The translations under genes and the position numbers were made by a program. The notes under the pieces are model-generated. The model made no database searches and was not told the DNA's origin. It saw nothing but the letters and a program-made list of their open reading frames with translations. A stretch of DNA of 38,433 nucleotides from the NCBI GenBank assembly GCA_035705985.1, contig DASSVP010000105.1, positions 1 to 38,433 of the forward strand, read 5' to 3'. Each line of letters opens with the position of its first letter. Within the stretch, counting starts at the first letter, position 1. Source of the DNA: JACVRW01 sp035705985 (GTDB lineage: Bacteria > Actinomycetota > Thermoleophilia > Solirubrobacterales > Thermoleophilaceae). This document shows, one piece after another, positions 28,950 to 37,154 of this stretch.

Positions 28950-30271
28950 GGTGAGAGCCTCCTCGCGAGCTCGTCCACGTCGCCGGCGCCGAGTGTCAGG
29001 AGCACGTCTCCTTCGGCGAGCTCGGCCCGGATGTGGCGCTCGGCGTCGTCGATCCCGGGCAGCCACCAGACGGGGCGCCCCTCCGCGAAGTCCGCGGCCG
29101 CCTCCGCCACGAGGTAGCCGCTCACGCCCGGGAAGTCATCGGGACGCTCGCGCGCCCGGTACACGTCCAGCACCACGACGAGGTCCGCGAGCGCGAGCGC
29201 GCGACCGAACTCACGTGCCAACATCCTCGTGCGCGAGTAGAGGTGCGGCTGGAAGCAGGCCACGAGCCGCCGCGGCTCGAGCGTCCGCGCGGCCTCGAGC
29301 GTCGCGCGCACCTCCGTGGGGTGATGGGCGTAGTCGTCGTACACGTCGGCGCCCGACTGGGTCGTCCCGTGACGCTCGAAGCGCCTGCCCGCGCCGGTGA
29401 AGCCGGCGAGCGCGGGCGCCGCCTCCTCGATCGGCACACCCGCCGCCCGCAGCGCCGCAAGAGCGGCCAACGCGTTGAGCACGTTGTGCGCACCCGGCAC
29501 CCGCAGCGCCACCGGAACGCCCTCCACCTCGAAGTCCGAGGTGCCGGGCCCGAGATGCACATTGCGCGCACTCAAGTCACCAGATTCGATCCCGAAGGTC
29601 ACAACCTCGCCCGCAGCAGGAATCCCCGGACCGGCCACCCACACGTCGGCCGGCTGAACGAAATCCTCGAATGCGCCCTCGAGCTCGCGAAGGTTCGCGT
29701 AGGTCGCGTGGTGGTCCAGCTCGATGTTCGTCACCACGGCCACGTCGCGCTTCAGCTTCAGGAACGAGCGGTCGGACTCGTCGGCCTCGATCACCGCCCA
29801 CTCGCCCTCGCCCCAGGCGGCGTTCGTGCCGCCCGCGCGGAGCTCGCCGCCGATCAGGAAGGCCGGGTCGCGGCCGGTCTCGAGCAGCGCGAGCGCGGCC
29901 ATCGATGCGGTCGTTGTCTTCCCGTGCGTCCCACCCACCGCGATGACCCGCTTCATCCTCGACAGCTCGCCCAGCAGGTCGCCGCGGTGCAGGACGCGGG
30001 CGCCGGCCGCCCGTGCCGCCGCCAGCTCCGGGTTCTCCTCCGGGATCGCCGTCGAGACCACGACCTCGGCGCCCTCCGGCACGTTTGCCGCGTCGTGTCC
30101 GATCACCGGCTCGATACCGGCCTCCCGCAGCCGCTCGCAGTAGGACGACTCCGCCTGGTCCGAGCCCGTGACCGTCGCGCCGAGCCGGCGCGCCACGAGT
30201 GCCAGCCCGCTCATTCCCGCGCCTCCAATCCCGATGAAGTGGAGCGCCCGTCCGGCAAAGGGAGCGGTCAC
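28946..30271 (-). CDS. murC: UDP-N-acetylmuramate-L-alanine ligase
   Basis: 441 residues. N-terminal Rossmann domain HFIGIGGAGMSGLA, central ATPase domain with P-loop GGTHGKTTT near residue 112 and EADESD, NIELDHHATY, and a C-terminal domain with DDYAHHPTEVRATL and QPHLYSRTR. It adds L-alanine to UDP-MurNAc in the cytoplasm, the first peptide step. Starts at GTG 30271 overlapping the murG stop; overlaps murB by four bases at the other end. Single-function protein; no fusion to Ddl or MurB. Confidence 0.97.
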   Translation of the reverse strand: MTAPFAGRALHFIGIGGAGMSGLALVARRLGATVTGSDQAESSYCERLREAGIEPVIGHDAANVPEGAEVVVSTAIPEENPELAAARAAGARVLHRGDLLGELSRMKRVIAVGGTHGKTTTASMAALALLETGRDPAFLIGGELRAGGTNAAWGEGEWAVIEADESDRSFLKLKRDVAVVTNIELDHHATYANLRELEGAFEDFVQPADVWVAGPGIPAAGEVVTFGIESGDLSARNVHLGPGTSDFEVEGVPVALRVPGAHNVLNALAALAALRAAGVPIEEAAPALAGFTGAGRRFERHGTTQSGADVYDDYAHHPTEVRATLEAARTLEPRRLVACFQPHLYSRTRMLAREFGRALALADLVVVLDVYRARERPDDFPGVSGYLVAEAAADFAEGRPVWWLPGIDDAERHIRAELAEGDVLLTLGAGDVDELARRLSP

Positions 30272-31335
30272 AACAGCGAAAGTATCTCCTCGGCCACCCG
30301 GTCGGCCGCGTCCGGCTTCGCCACCGCCCGGGCGGCCTTCGACATCGCGGCCATCCGCTGCTGTGCGCCGAGCAGCGCCGCCACCTCGCGCGCCAGGCTC
30401 GGCCCGTCCAGCTGCGCATCCGGGATCACGACCGCGGCGCCCGCATCAGCCATGAAGCGGGCGTTCGCCTGCTGGTGGTTCCCGGTCGCATGCGGGTACG
30501 GCACGAGGATCGAGGGCAGGCCGGCGGCCGCCAGCTCGAACACCGACCCGCCGGCGCGCGCCGCGGCGAGGTCGGACGCCGCCAGTGCGTCCGCGAAGGG
30601 CTCGATGTACGGGAACAGGTGGTAGTGCGGCGGCGAGCCGAGCTCGTCGAGCCGGGCGCGCAGCGAGTCGTGGTCGCGCGTCCCGCACGCGTGGATCACG
30701 ACGCAGGGCGCCCCCGACCCGAACGCGTCCAGCGCCGCGTCGTTCAGGCGGCGCGCCCCGAGCGAGCCGCCGAACACCAGCAGGCAGGGCTCGTCCGCCG
30801 GGATGCCGAAGCGCTCGCGCGCTGCGGCGCGGTCGCCCTCCAGGTTCGCGCGCGGGATCGGCCGTCCTGTCACGAGCCACCTCGCGCCAGTCCGCCCCGG
30901 GAGCGGAAACGCCAGGCAGACCCGGGCGGCGAAGGGCGCGAGCAGGCGGTTCGCGACGCCGAGATGGCTATCGGCCTCGGTCAGCACGAGCGGCAGCCCG
31001 AGCGTCCGCGCGGCGAGTCCCACCGGCCCCGCCACGTAACCGCCGCCGCCCATCACCGCGTCCGCGCCGATCCGGCGCAGCAGCCGCCGGGCGCGTCCGG
31101 CAGCCCGCGCCGCGAACAGCACGGCCCGTCCCGCGCGCAGCGGATTGCTCCTGTCGATCCCCGCCACGCGCAGCCGGTGGAGCGGATAGCCCGTGGCGGG
31201 CACCAGCTCCGCCTCCGCGCGCTCTCCTCCGATGAACTCCACGCGCGCGCCGCGCTCGCGCAGGGCGTCAGCTACGGCGAGCGCCGGCACGACGTGCCCC
31301 GCCGTCCCGCCGGCCGCGATCACGACCGTCTTCAC
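30268..31335 (-). CDS. murG: UDP-N-acetylglucosamine-MurNAc-pentapeptide transferase
   Basis: 355 residues, GT28 glycosyltransferase making lipid II on the inner membrane face. Typical parts: IAAGGTAGHVVPALAVA (first glycine loop), GGGGYVAGPVGLAA (second), LVFGGSLGARRLND (third), and the UDP-GlcNAc site RAGGSVFELAAAGLPSILVPYPHATGNHQQ. GTG 31335 was preferred over GTG 31341 because GGAGG (31345-31341) lies five bases ahead of it. The gene overlaps ftsW by 68 bases in another frame, long for this cluster. Confidence 0.96.
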   Translation of the reverse strand: MKTVVIAAGGTAGHVVPALAVADALRERGARVEFIGGERAEAELVPATGYPLHRLRVAGIDRSNPLRAGRAVLFAARAAGRARRLLRRIGADAVMGGGGYVAGPVGLAARTLGLPLVLTEADSHLGVANRLLAPFAARVCLAFPLPGRTGARWLVTGRPIPRANLEGDRAAARERFGIPADEPCLLVFGGSLGARRLNDAALDAFGSGAPCVVIHACGTRDHDSLRARLDELGSPPHYHLFPYIEPFADALAASDLAAARAGGSVFELAAAGLPSILVPYPHATGNHQQANARFMADAGAAVVIPDAQLDGPSLAREVAALLGAQQRMAAMSKAARAVAKPDAADRVAEEILSLL

Positions 31336-32485
31336 GCCCACCTCCGTCGATCGCCCGCAGCTCGGGCCGCTCGGCGCGCGTGCCGCGGCCGCCGGTGGCG
31401 GCCACGTTCAGCAGCAGCCCCATCGCCCCGAGCAGCACGACCAGGTTGCTCGCCCCGTACGAGATGAACGGCAGCGGCACGCCCGTGAGCGGCATCAGCC
31501 CGAGCACCGCGAAGAAGTTGAGCGTGGCCTGGCAGAGGATCAGCGACGTGATCCCGGCGGCGAGCAGCTTCGAGTAGAGGTCGCGCGCCAGCTTCGCCAC
31601 ACGCAGGCCGGCGTAGCCGATCATCCCGTAGAGCCCGATCAGCCCGAGGATCCCGAGCAGCCCGAGCTCCTCGCCGATGATCGCGAGGATCATGTCCGTG
31701 TGGGCCTCGGGCAGGTAGAAGATCTTCTGCACCGACTCGCCGAGGCCCACGCCGAAGAAGCCGCCCGACCCGATCGCGGTGAGCGCCTGCACGGCCTGGA
31801 AGCCCGTGTCGCCGGCGTCCGCAAACGGGTCGAGGAACGACAGCAGCCGCTCGCGGCGGTACGGCTCGGCGATCGCGAGGATGGTGGCTAGGAACATGAG
31901 CGTGCCGCCGATCAGGGCGAGGTTGCGGATCGGCGTCCCGGCCGCGACCAGCAGCGCGCCTACCGCGAAGCAGATCACCATCGTCGTGCCCATGTCGGGC
32001 TGCTTCATCAGCAGGGCGCAGGCGGCGCCCACCACGAGCAGTAGCGGCTTCGCGAGCGTCCCCACTGTCCTGACCGAGTGCGGCCGCGCCGCCAGCAGCT
32101 GGGCCGCGTACAGGACGAGCGACACCTTCAGCAGCTCCGAGGGCTGGAACTGGAGCGGCCCGGCGCCGAGCCAGCGTGTGGCACCGTTCACGGTCACGCC
32201 GATTCCCGGGAGCATCACGGCGAACGTGAGGGCGAAGGACGCCACCAACAAAGGCGGCGTGAGCGCCCGGATCGCCTTCAGCCCGTGCTTCGACGCCGCG
32301 TGCAGCACCAGGAGCCCGACCAGGCCGAAGAGGACGTAGCGCTTGAGGTAGTAGGACGGGTCGCCAGAGCCGGCCAGCAGCGACTCCGCCGAGCTGGCGG
32401 AGTAGACCATCACCGCGCCGCCCGCCAGGAGGCAGAGGGTCGCGGTGTAGAGGATCGAGTACTCGACCGGGCGCTTCCGGGGCAT
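31268..32485 (-). CDS. ftsW: Peptidoglycan polymerase FtsW (SEDS family)
   Basis: 405 residues with about ten membrane helices. SEDS marks: GATRWLGAGPLQFQPSELLKV near residue 100, KQPDMGTT near 165 (catalytic-loop aspartate region), and GVPLPFISYGASNLV near 345. SEDS proteins polymerise lipid II glycan strands at the septum, normally with a cognate class B PBP (FtsI), which is not seen in this window. The C-terminal about 45 residues after LLNVA are Arg/Gly-rich and partly overlap murG. Between murD and murG as in other dcw clusters; RodA is the alternative name, position favours FtsW. Confidence 0.94.
   Translation of the reverse strand: MPRKRPVEYSILYTATLCLLAGGAVMVYSASSAESLLAGSGDPSYYLKRYVLFGLVGLLVLHAASKHGLKAIRALTPPLLVASFALTFAVMLPGIGVTVNGATRWLGAGPLQFQPSELLKVSLVLYAAQLLAARPHSVRTVGTLAKPLLLVVGAACALLMKQPDMGTTMVICFAVGALLVAAGTPIRNLALIGGTLMFLATILAIAEPYRRERLLSFLDPFADAGDTGFQAVQALTAIGSGGFFGVGLGESVQKIFYLPEAHTDMILAIIGEELGLLGILGLIGLYGMIGYAGLRVAKLARDLYSKLLAAGITSLILCQATLNFFAVLGLMPLTGVPLPFISYGASNLVVLLGAMGLLLNVAATGGRGTRAERPELRAIDGGGREDGRDRGRRDGGARRAGARRS
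31341..31345 (-). promoter_or_regulatory. murG ribosome binding site, decides the start
   Basis: GGAGG on the minus strand with a five-base spacer to GTG 31335. It overlaps the alternative GTG 31341, which therefore cannot use it. It lies inside the ftsW coding region. Confidence 0.6.
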
Positions 32486-32515
32486 CAGGACCGTGTTCTA
32501 CGGCCGGCCCCGGAT

Positions 32516-33748
32516 TCATCCCCGCGGAACGAGCGACCTGAAGGCCTCGCCCCGATCCTCGTAGTCGCGGAACTGGTCGAAGCTCGCGCACGCGGGTGAG
32601 AGCAGGACCACGTCGCCGGGCTCGGCGGCCGCGGTGGCGTCGGCCACCGCCGTCGTGAGATCGCCCGACCGAACGAGCGGAACGGCCCCCGCCAGGTCCT
32701 CCTCCAGCCGGTCCGCGGCCTCGCCGATCAGGTAGGCCGCCTTCGTACGCGCTGCGAGCGCGTCACGCAGGCCGTCGAAGCCGCCGCCCTTGAGGCTCCC
32801 GCCGAGGATGGCGTGCACGCCGCCCTCGAACGCCTCGATGCCGCGCAATGCGGACGACACGTTCGTCGCCTTCGAGTCGTTCACGTACAGCACGCCGTTC
32901 ACCGTGCCGATCTCCTCGAGCCGGTGCGGCACTCCGGCGAAGCGTCGGAGAGCGGCGGCCACCGCCTCCTCGGGCACGCCGGACGCGATCGCCGCTGCCG
33001 CGGCCCCGCGAGCGTTCTCGAGGTTGTGCTCGCCGCGCAGCCGGATCTCCTCGACCGGCAGCGGCAGCCGCCCGAACTCGAGCCGCCGCCCCGACCCCGA
33101 CACCTCGACCCCCGGGGGCACCACCGCCACCTGGTCGGGGCTCTGGTTCGCGAACAGCCGCAGCTTGGCTTCGCGGTAGGCCTCGAAGGTGCCGTGGCGG
33201 TCGAGATGGTCCTCCGTGATATTGAGGAGCAGCGCGGTGTCCGGCGCGAACGCCTCCGTGTCCTCGGCCTGGAAGCTCGACACCTCGCAGACGATCGTCG
33301 CGTCGTCCTCCACCCCGGCCACGAGCGAGGACAAGGGAGTGCCCACGTTGCCGGCGAGCGCCACCCGCAGGCCGGCCTCGCGCCAGATCGCACCGAGCAG
33401 CTCGGTGGTCGTCGTCTTGCCGTTCGTGCCCGTCACGGCCACGAAGCGGTTCGGCAGCAGCCGCCAGGCGAGCTCCAGCTCGCCCACGACCGCCAGGCCA
33501 CGCTCACGAGCCGCGACGATGACCGGCGCCTCGTTCGGCACACCGGGACTCTTCACCACGCACGCCACGCGGTCGAGCAGCGACACGCCGTCGCCGCCCA
33601 GCTCGGCCTCGAGCCCCTCGGGCACCTCCGGCGTGCCCGAGTCCGTGCCGATCACCTCGCCGTGCTCGGCGAGCATCCGCGCCGCCGCGAGCCCCGAGCG
33701 GGCGAGCCCGACGACGAGGTACGGCCCCTCGGGGAGGGGCGGCCTCAC
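32516..33748 (-). CDS. murD: UDP-N-acetylmuramoylalanine-D-glutamate ligase
   Basis: 410 residues, a little shorter than the usual 440-460. N-terminal YLVVGLARSGLAAARMLAEHG; P-loop VTGTNGKTTTTELL near 110; NITEDHLDRHGTFEAYREAK with the lysine of the carbamylated-lysine motif; HNLENARGA, and C-terminal NDSKATNVSSALRGI and LSPACASFDQF. It adds D-glutamate to UDP-MurNAc-L-Ala. GTG 33748 overlaps the mraY stop as GTGA. The frame open further upstream is a shadow of mraY. 30 bases separate it from ftsW. Confidence 0.96.
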   Translation of the reverse strand: MRPPLPEGPYLVVGLARSGLAAARMLAEHGEVIGTDSGTPEVPEGLEAELGGDGVSLLDRVACVVKSPGVPNEAPVIVAARERGLAVVGELELAWRLLPNRFVAVTGTNGKTTTTELLGAIWREAGLRVALAGNVGTPLSSLVAGVEDDATIVCEVSSFQAEDTEAFAPDTALLLNITEDHLDRHGTFEAYREAKLRLFANQSPDQVAVVPPGVEVSGSGRRLEFGRLPLPVEEIRLRGEHNLENARGAAAAAIASGVPEEAVAAALRRFAGVPHRLEEIGTVNGVLYVNDSKATNVSSALRGIEAFEGGVHAILGGSLKGGGFDGLRDALAARTKAAYLIGEAADRLEEDLAGAVPLVRSGDLTTAVADATAAAEPGDVVLLSPACASFDQFRDYEDRGEAFRSLVPRG

Positions 33749-34722
33749 GATCCCGGGATCGACGCCTGGTAGAGCGTGAACCCGATCGCCGCGCAGATGG
33801 CCGCGACGATCCAGAAGCGAAGGATGATCTTCGTCTCGGACCAGCCCGCCAGCTCGAAGTGATGGTGGATCGGGGCCATCAGGAAGATGCGCCGGCGGAA
33901 GCGCTGGAAGGCGAACACCTGGATCGCCACCGACAGCGCCTCGATCACGAAGATCCCTCCGATCACGATCAGGAGCAGCTCGGTCTTCGTGACCACGGCC
34001 AGCGCCGCTATCGCGCCGCCCAGCCCGAGCGATCCGGTGTCGCCCATGAACACCGACGCCGGGAACGAGTTGAACCAGAGGAAGCCGACGCACGCGCCCA
34101 CCAGGCAGGCGCTCAGGAGCGCGAGGTCCTGCTGGCCGGTCGTGATGAAGGTCATCACGGTGTAGGCCAGGAGCACGATCGCGGCGCAGCCCGCCGCCAG
34201 GCCGTCGAGACCGTCCGTGAGATTGACGCCGTTGGTGGCCCCCGCGAGCACCAGGAAGATCAGGAGCGGGTACGCGTATCCGAGGTCCACGGTGGCGTCG
34301 ATCGGGCGGAGGCGCAGCGTGTCGTTCAGGCCGACCGGCTCCGTCACGAGCAGCCACAGCCCGATCGCCACTACCGCCTGCACGAGCAGCTTCGTCCTAC
34401 CGGACACGCCGAGCGAGCGGCGGCGGCGCAGCTTGATGATGTCGTCGACGAAGCCGAGCGCCGCCATCGCCATCGCGGTGGCGAGCACGGCAAGGCTCGC
34501 CGTCCGGTACTCGGACAGGATCAGGAACGGCACCGCGATCGCGATGAAGATCGCGAGCCCGCCCATCGTCGGCGTGCCGGCCTTGCCGTGGTGGCCGGCC
34601 GGCCCCTCCTCGCGGATCTGCTGCCCGAACTCCTTCAGCCGCAGGTAGTCGATGAAGCGCGGGCCGAGGAACATGCAGATCAGGAGCGACGCGGACCCGC
34701 CCATGACGATCTCGCCGAGCAT
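33745..34722 (-). CDS. mraY: Phospho-MurNAc-pentapeptide transferase
   Basis: 325 residues with about ten membrane helices; makes lipid I from UDP-MurNAc-pentapeptide and undecaprenyl phosphate. Signatures: GKAGTPTMGGLAI near residue 46, LGFVDDIIKLRRRRSLG (Asp-Asp), NGVNLTDGLDGLAAG, FNSFPASVFMGDTGSLGLGG, and MAPIHHHFELAGWSE (the HHH motif). ATG 34722 overlaps the murE stop by one base (TGATG). It directly follows murE: the expected murF gene is absent from this junction. Confidence 0.97.
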   Translation of the reverse strand: MLGEIVMGGSASLLICMFLGPRFIDYLRLKEFGQQIREEGPAGHHGKAGTPTMGGLAIFIAIAVPFLILSEYRTASLAVLATAMAMAALGFVDDIIKLRRRRSLGVSGRTKLLVQAVVAIGLWLLVTEPVGLNDTLRLRPIDATVDLGYAYPLLIFLVLAGATNGVNLTDGLDGLAAGCAAIVLLAYTVMTFITTGQQDLALLSACLVGACVGFLWFNSFPASVFMGDTGSLGLGGAIAALAVVTKTELLLIVIGGIFVIEALSVAIQVFAFQRFRRRIFLMAPIHHHFELAGWSETKIILRFWIVAAICAAIGFTLYQASIPGS

Positions 34723-36131
34723 CAGACGGTCGCCTCCCGCACGCGCAACGCCTCGCGCGCGACGGTCACGTCGTCGAACGGCTCCTTGCGGCCGTTCTCG
34801 AACTCCTGCCCCTGCTCGTGTCCCTTTCCGGCGATCACGACCACGTCGCCCGGCTCTGCCTCCTCGATCGCCCGCACGATCGCCCGGCGGCGGTCCGGCT
34901 CGCGCTCGGCGCCCGCGCCGGCCCCCTCCATGATCTCGTCGATGATCGCCTCCGGCTGCTCGCTGCGCGGGTTGTCGGAGGTCACCAGCACGCGGTCGGC
35001 CAACCGGCGTGCGGCGTCGCCCATCAGCGGGCGCTTGCCGCGGTCGCGGTCGCCACCCGCGCCGAACACAACGTGGAGGCGGCCGTCCGCGAGCTCGCGC
35101 GCGGCCTGCAGCACGTTCTCGAGCGAGTCGGGCGTGTGCGCGTAGTCCACGAGCACGCCGAAGCCCTGGCCCTCGTCGACGGGCTCGAAGCGCCCGGGCA
35201 CGCGCGGGAACCCCTCCAGGCCGATCTCCTCCACGCCCAGCGAGTGCACGGCGGCCACCGCCCCGATCACGTTCTGCACGTTGAACAGCCCGGGAAGCGG
35301 CGAGCGCAGCTCGAGCGGGCCCTCGGGCGTGTCGAGCACGAAGCGCGAGCCGGTGAAGTCGAACTCGATGTCGCGCGCCCGGTAGCTCGCCTCGTTCTCG
35401 ATGCCGAACGTGATCGCGTCCGGCAGCTCGGCCGCGATGCGCCGCCCGTACTCGTCGTCGACGTTCACGACCGACGCGCCCGGCTCCTCGAACAGCCTCC
35501 GCTTCGCCGCGAAGTAGGCCTCCATCGTCTCGTGGAAGTCGAGGTGGTCCTGGGTCAGGTTCGTGAAGACGCGGCACGCGAAGCGGATGCCGGCCACGCG
35601 CCCGAGCTCGAGCGCGTGCGAGGAGACCTCCATCGCGGCCGCGCGGTCGCCGCCGTCCACCATCCGCCTGAAGGTGTGCTGGAGGTCGATCGCCTCGGGC
35701 GTGGTGCGCTCCACCTCCTCCTCAACCCCTCCCACCACGCGCTTGACCGTGCCGAGCAGCCCCGTCTGGCGACCCGCCGCCTCGAGCAGGTGGCGGACGA
35801 GGAAGGCGGTCGTGGTCTTGCCGTTGGTCCCCGTAATGCCGACCACGTCGAGCTCGGTCGTCGGGTCTCCATAGAAGCGCGCGGCCGCGGGTCCCATCGC
35901 GGCGCGGACGTCGTCCACGACCACGTCCGGCACGCCGAGCTCCAGCGGGCGCTGCGAGACGAGCGCCGCGGCGCCCCGCTCCACCGCGTCCGGAGCGAAA
36001 TCGTGGCCGTCCGAGCTGAAGCCCGGCACGCAAAAAAAGAGCGCCCCCGGGGTGACGCTCTGGCTGGAATAGGCGAGGTCCGAGATCTCGACCTCGGGCG
36101 CCTCGCTGCCCATCAGGTCGCGAAGGGTCAT
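34722..36131 (-). CDS. murE: UDP-MurNAc-tripeptide synthetase, meso-diaminopimelate type
   Basis: 469 residues. N-terminal domain from TLRDLMGS; P-loop GITGTNGKTTTAFL near residue 108; TTPEAIDLQ, MEVSSHAL, FTNLTQDHLDFHETMEAYFAAKRRLF with the carbamylated lysine; LVDYAHTPDSLENVL and SDNPRSEQP. The DNPR motif marks enzymes that add meso-diaminopimelate rather than lysine, so the wall is probably of the A1-gamma type (inference). First gene of the dcw cluster here; no murF fusion, as the length is that of MurE alone. Start ATG 36131; no good ribosome binding site seen. Confidence 0.97.
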   Translation of the reverse strand: MTLRDLMGSEAPEVEISDLAYSSQSVTPGALFFCVPGFSSDGHDFAPDAVERGAAALVSQRPLELGVPDVVVDDVRAAMGPAAARFYGDPTTELDVVGITGTNGKTTTAFLVRHLLEAAGRQTGLLGTVKRVVGGVEEEVERTTPEAIDLQHTFRRMVDGGDRAAAMEVSSHALELGRVAGIRFACRVFTNLTQDHLDFHETMEAYFAAKRRLFEEPGASVVNVDDEYGRRIAAELPDAITFGIENEASYRARDIEFDFTGSRFVLDTPEGPLELRSPLPGLFNVQNVIGAVAAVHSLGVEEIGLEGFPRVPGRFEPVDEGQGFGVLVDYAHTPDSLENVLQAARELADGRLHVVFGAGGDRDRGKRPLMGDAARRLADRVLVTSDNPRSEQPEAIIDEIMEGAGAGAEREPDRRRAIVRAIEEAEPGDVVVIAGKGHEQGQEFENGRKEPFDDVTVAREALRVREATV

Positions 36132-36194
36132 GCGCGGGGGCAGGATAACGCGGTCACCCCTCAGACTTTTGTCCAGGGAGCCGATACACACTGC

Positions 36195-37154
36195 GTGAGC
36201 GGCACCGTCCTGAGCGCGCTCGCTCGCCTCGCTGAAAGGCGGTTCACAAGCTTCTCCGAGGCAGCCGACACGGTTCTCGACCTGCTCGAGGCCGAGCTCC
36301 CGCCTGGGTCGATCCTGCTGGGCCGCGTGGACTGGGACGAGGGCGAGCTGCGCATGATCGATGTCCGCGGCGCCGCGGCCTCCGTTCTCGGCGCCGGCTC
36401 GACGCTGCCGCTTGCCTCCACCACCGGCGGCTCCCGCAACGGGCTGCTCGACCCCCGAGCGCTCCAGCGCCTCGCCGTGCGCTCGTACATCGCCCTGCCG
36501 CTCGACTCCAGCTCGGGCGCCGGCGCCCTGACGCTGTGCGCGCTCGCGCCGGGCACGGATGTCTTCAACCAGGAGCATCTCGAGGTCCTCTCGATCGCGG
36601 GCCGTCTCCTGACGTACGAGTGGGAGAGCGTCAAGTGGCGCGCCGACCTGCGGCGGCTGAACGAGCGCCTCCGCGATCCCGAGCGCACCGACTCGCTCAC
36701 CGGCCTGCTCAACCGGGTCGCGTACGTCGAGGCCGTGGAGCGCGAGTGGCGCCTTGCGGAGCGTGGGACGCTTGAGACCTACGTGCTCGCCTTCCACGTA
36801 TCGAACCTCCGGGCGATCGCCGAGCGCCACGGCTCGGCGGTGGCCGACCTGATGCTGAAGGACGCGGCCGACGTGATGGGGACGGCCATCCGCCGGACCG
36901 ACCACGCCGGACGGCTAGCCGACGACGCGTTCGGTGCGGTGCTCGTCGGCTGCAAGGGGCTGGAGGGTGCGGCGGCGTTCATCGGTCGCTACGGCCAGGC
37001 GCTCGACCGGGTCAGCCAGGAGCGGCCGGCCGGCTTCGAGCTCGCGTACGCAATCTGCTCGCTCGGCGACGCCGAGTCGCCGGAGGCGGCGCTCGAGCGC
37101 GTGGAGAGCGAGGCACGCAGCAGCGCGGCCGCGCTCGCGGGAGGCGGTCAGTGA
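36195..37154 (+). CDS. GAF plus degenerate GGDEF protein, possible cyclic-di-GMP receptor
   Basis: 319 residues from GTG 36195, divergent from murE by 63 bases. Residues about 15-150 resemble a GAF domain (FSEAADTVLDLLEAE...YIALPLDSSSGAGALTLCAL). Residues about 170-310 are GGDEF-like, starting DSLTGLLNRVAYVEAV. The catalytic loop is ADDAF (242-246) in place of GGDEF and the metal-binding aspartate motif reads LAFHVSNL, so cyclase activity is very unlikely. RRTD (233-236) stands exactly five residues before, matching the RxxD inhibitory site. By analogy with PelD-like receptors, it may bind cyclic-di-GMP. Its stop overlaps the next gene as GTGA, so the two are probably coupled. Confidence 0.8.
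   Translation: MSGTVLSALARLAERRFTSFSEAADTVLDLLEAELPPGSILLGRVDWDEGELRMIDVRGAAASVLGAGSTLPLASTTGGSRNGLLDPRALQRLAVRSYIALPLDSSSGAGALTLCALAPGTDVFNQEHLEVLSIAGRLLTYEWESVKWRADLRRLNERLRDPERTDSLTGLLNRVAYVEAVEREWRLAERGTLETYVLAFHVSNLRAIAERHGSAVADLMLKDAADVMGTAIRRTDHAGRLADDAFGAVLVGCKGLEGAAAFIGRYGQALDRVSQERPAGFELAYAICSLGDAESPEAALERVESEARSSAAALAGGGQ

Noticed and set aside
34818..36194. Upstream extension of the 36195 gene across murE on the plus strand
   Set aside because: The frame is open by chance antisense to murE; the recognisable protein begins at GTG 36195.
36132..36194. Sigma-70 promoter for murE or the divergent gene
   Set aside because: TGGACA and TTATCC on the minus strand are about 21 bases apart, too far; nothing convincing on the plus strand.
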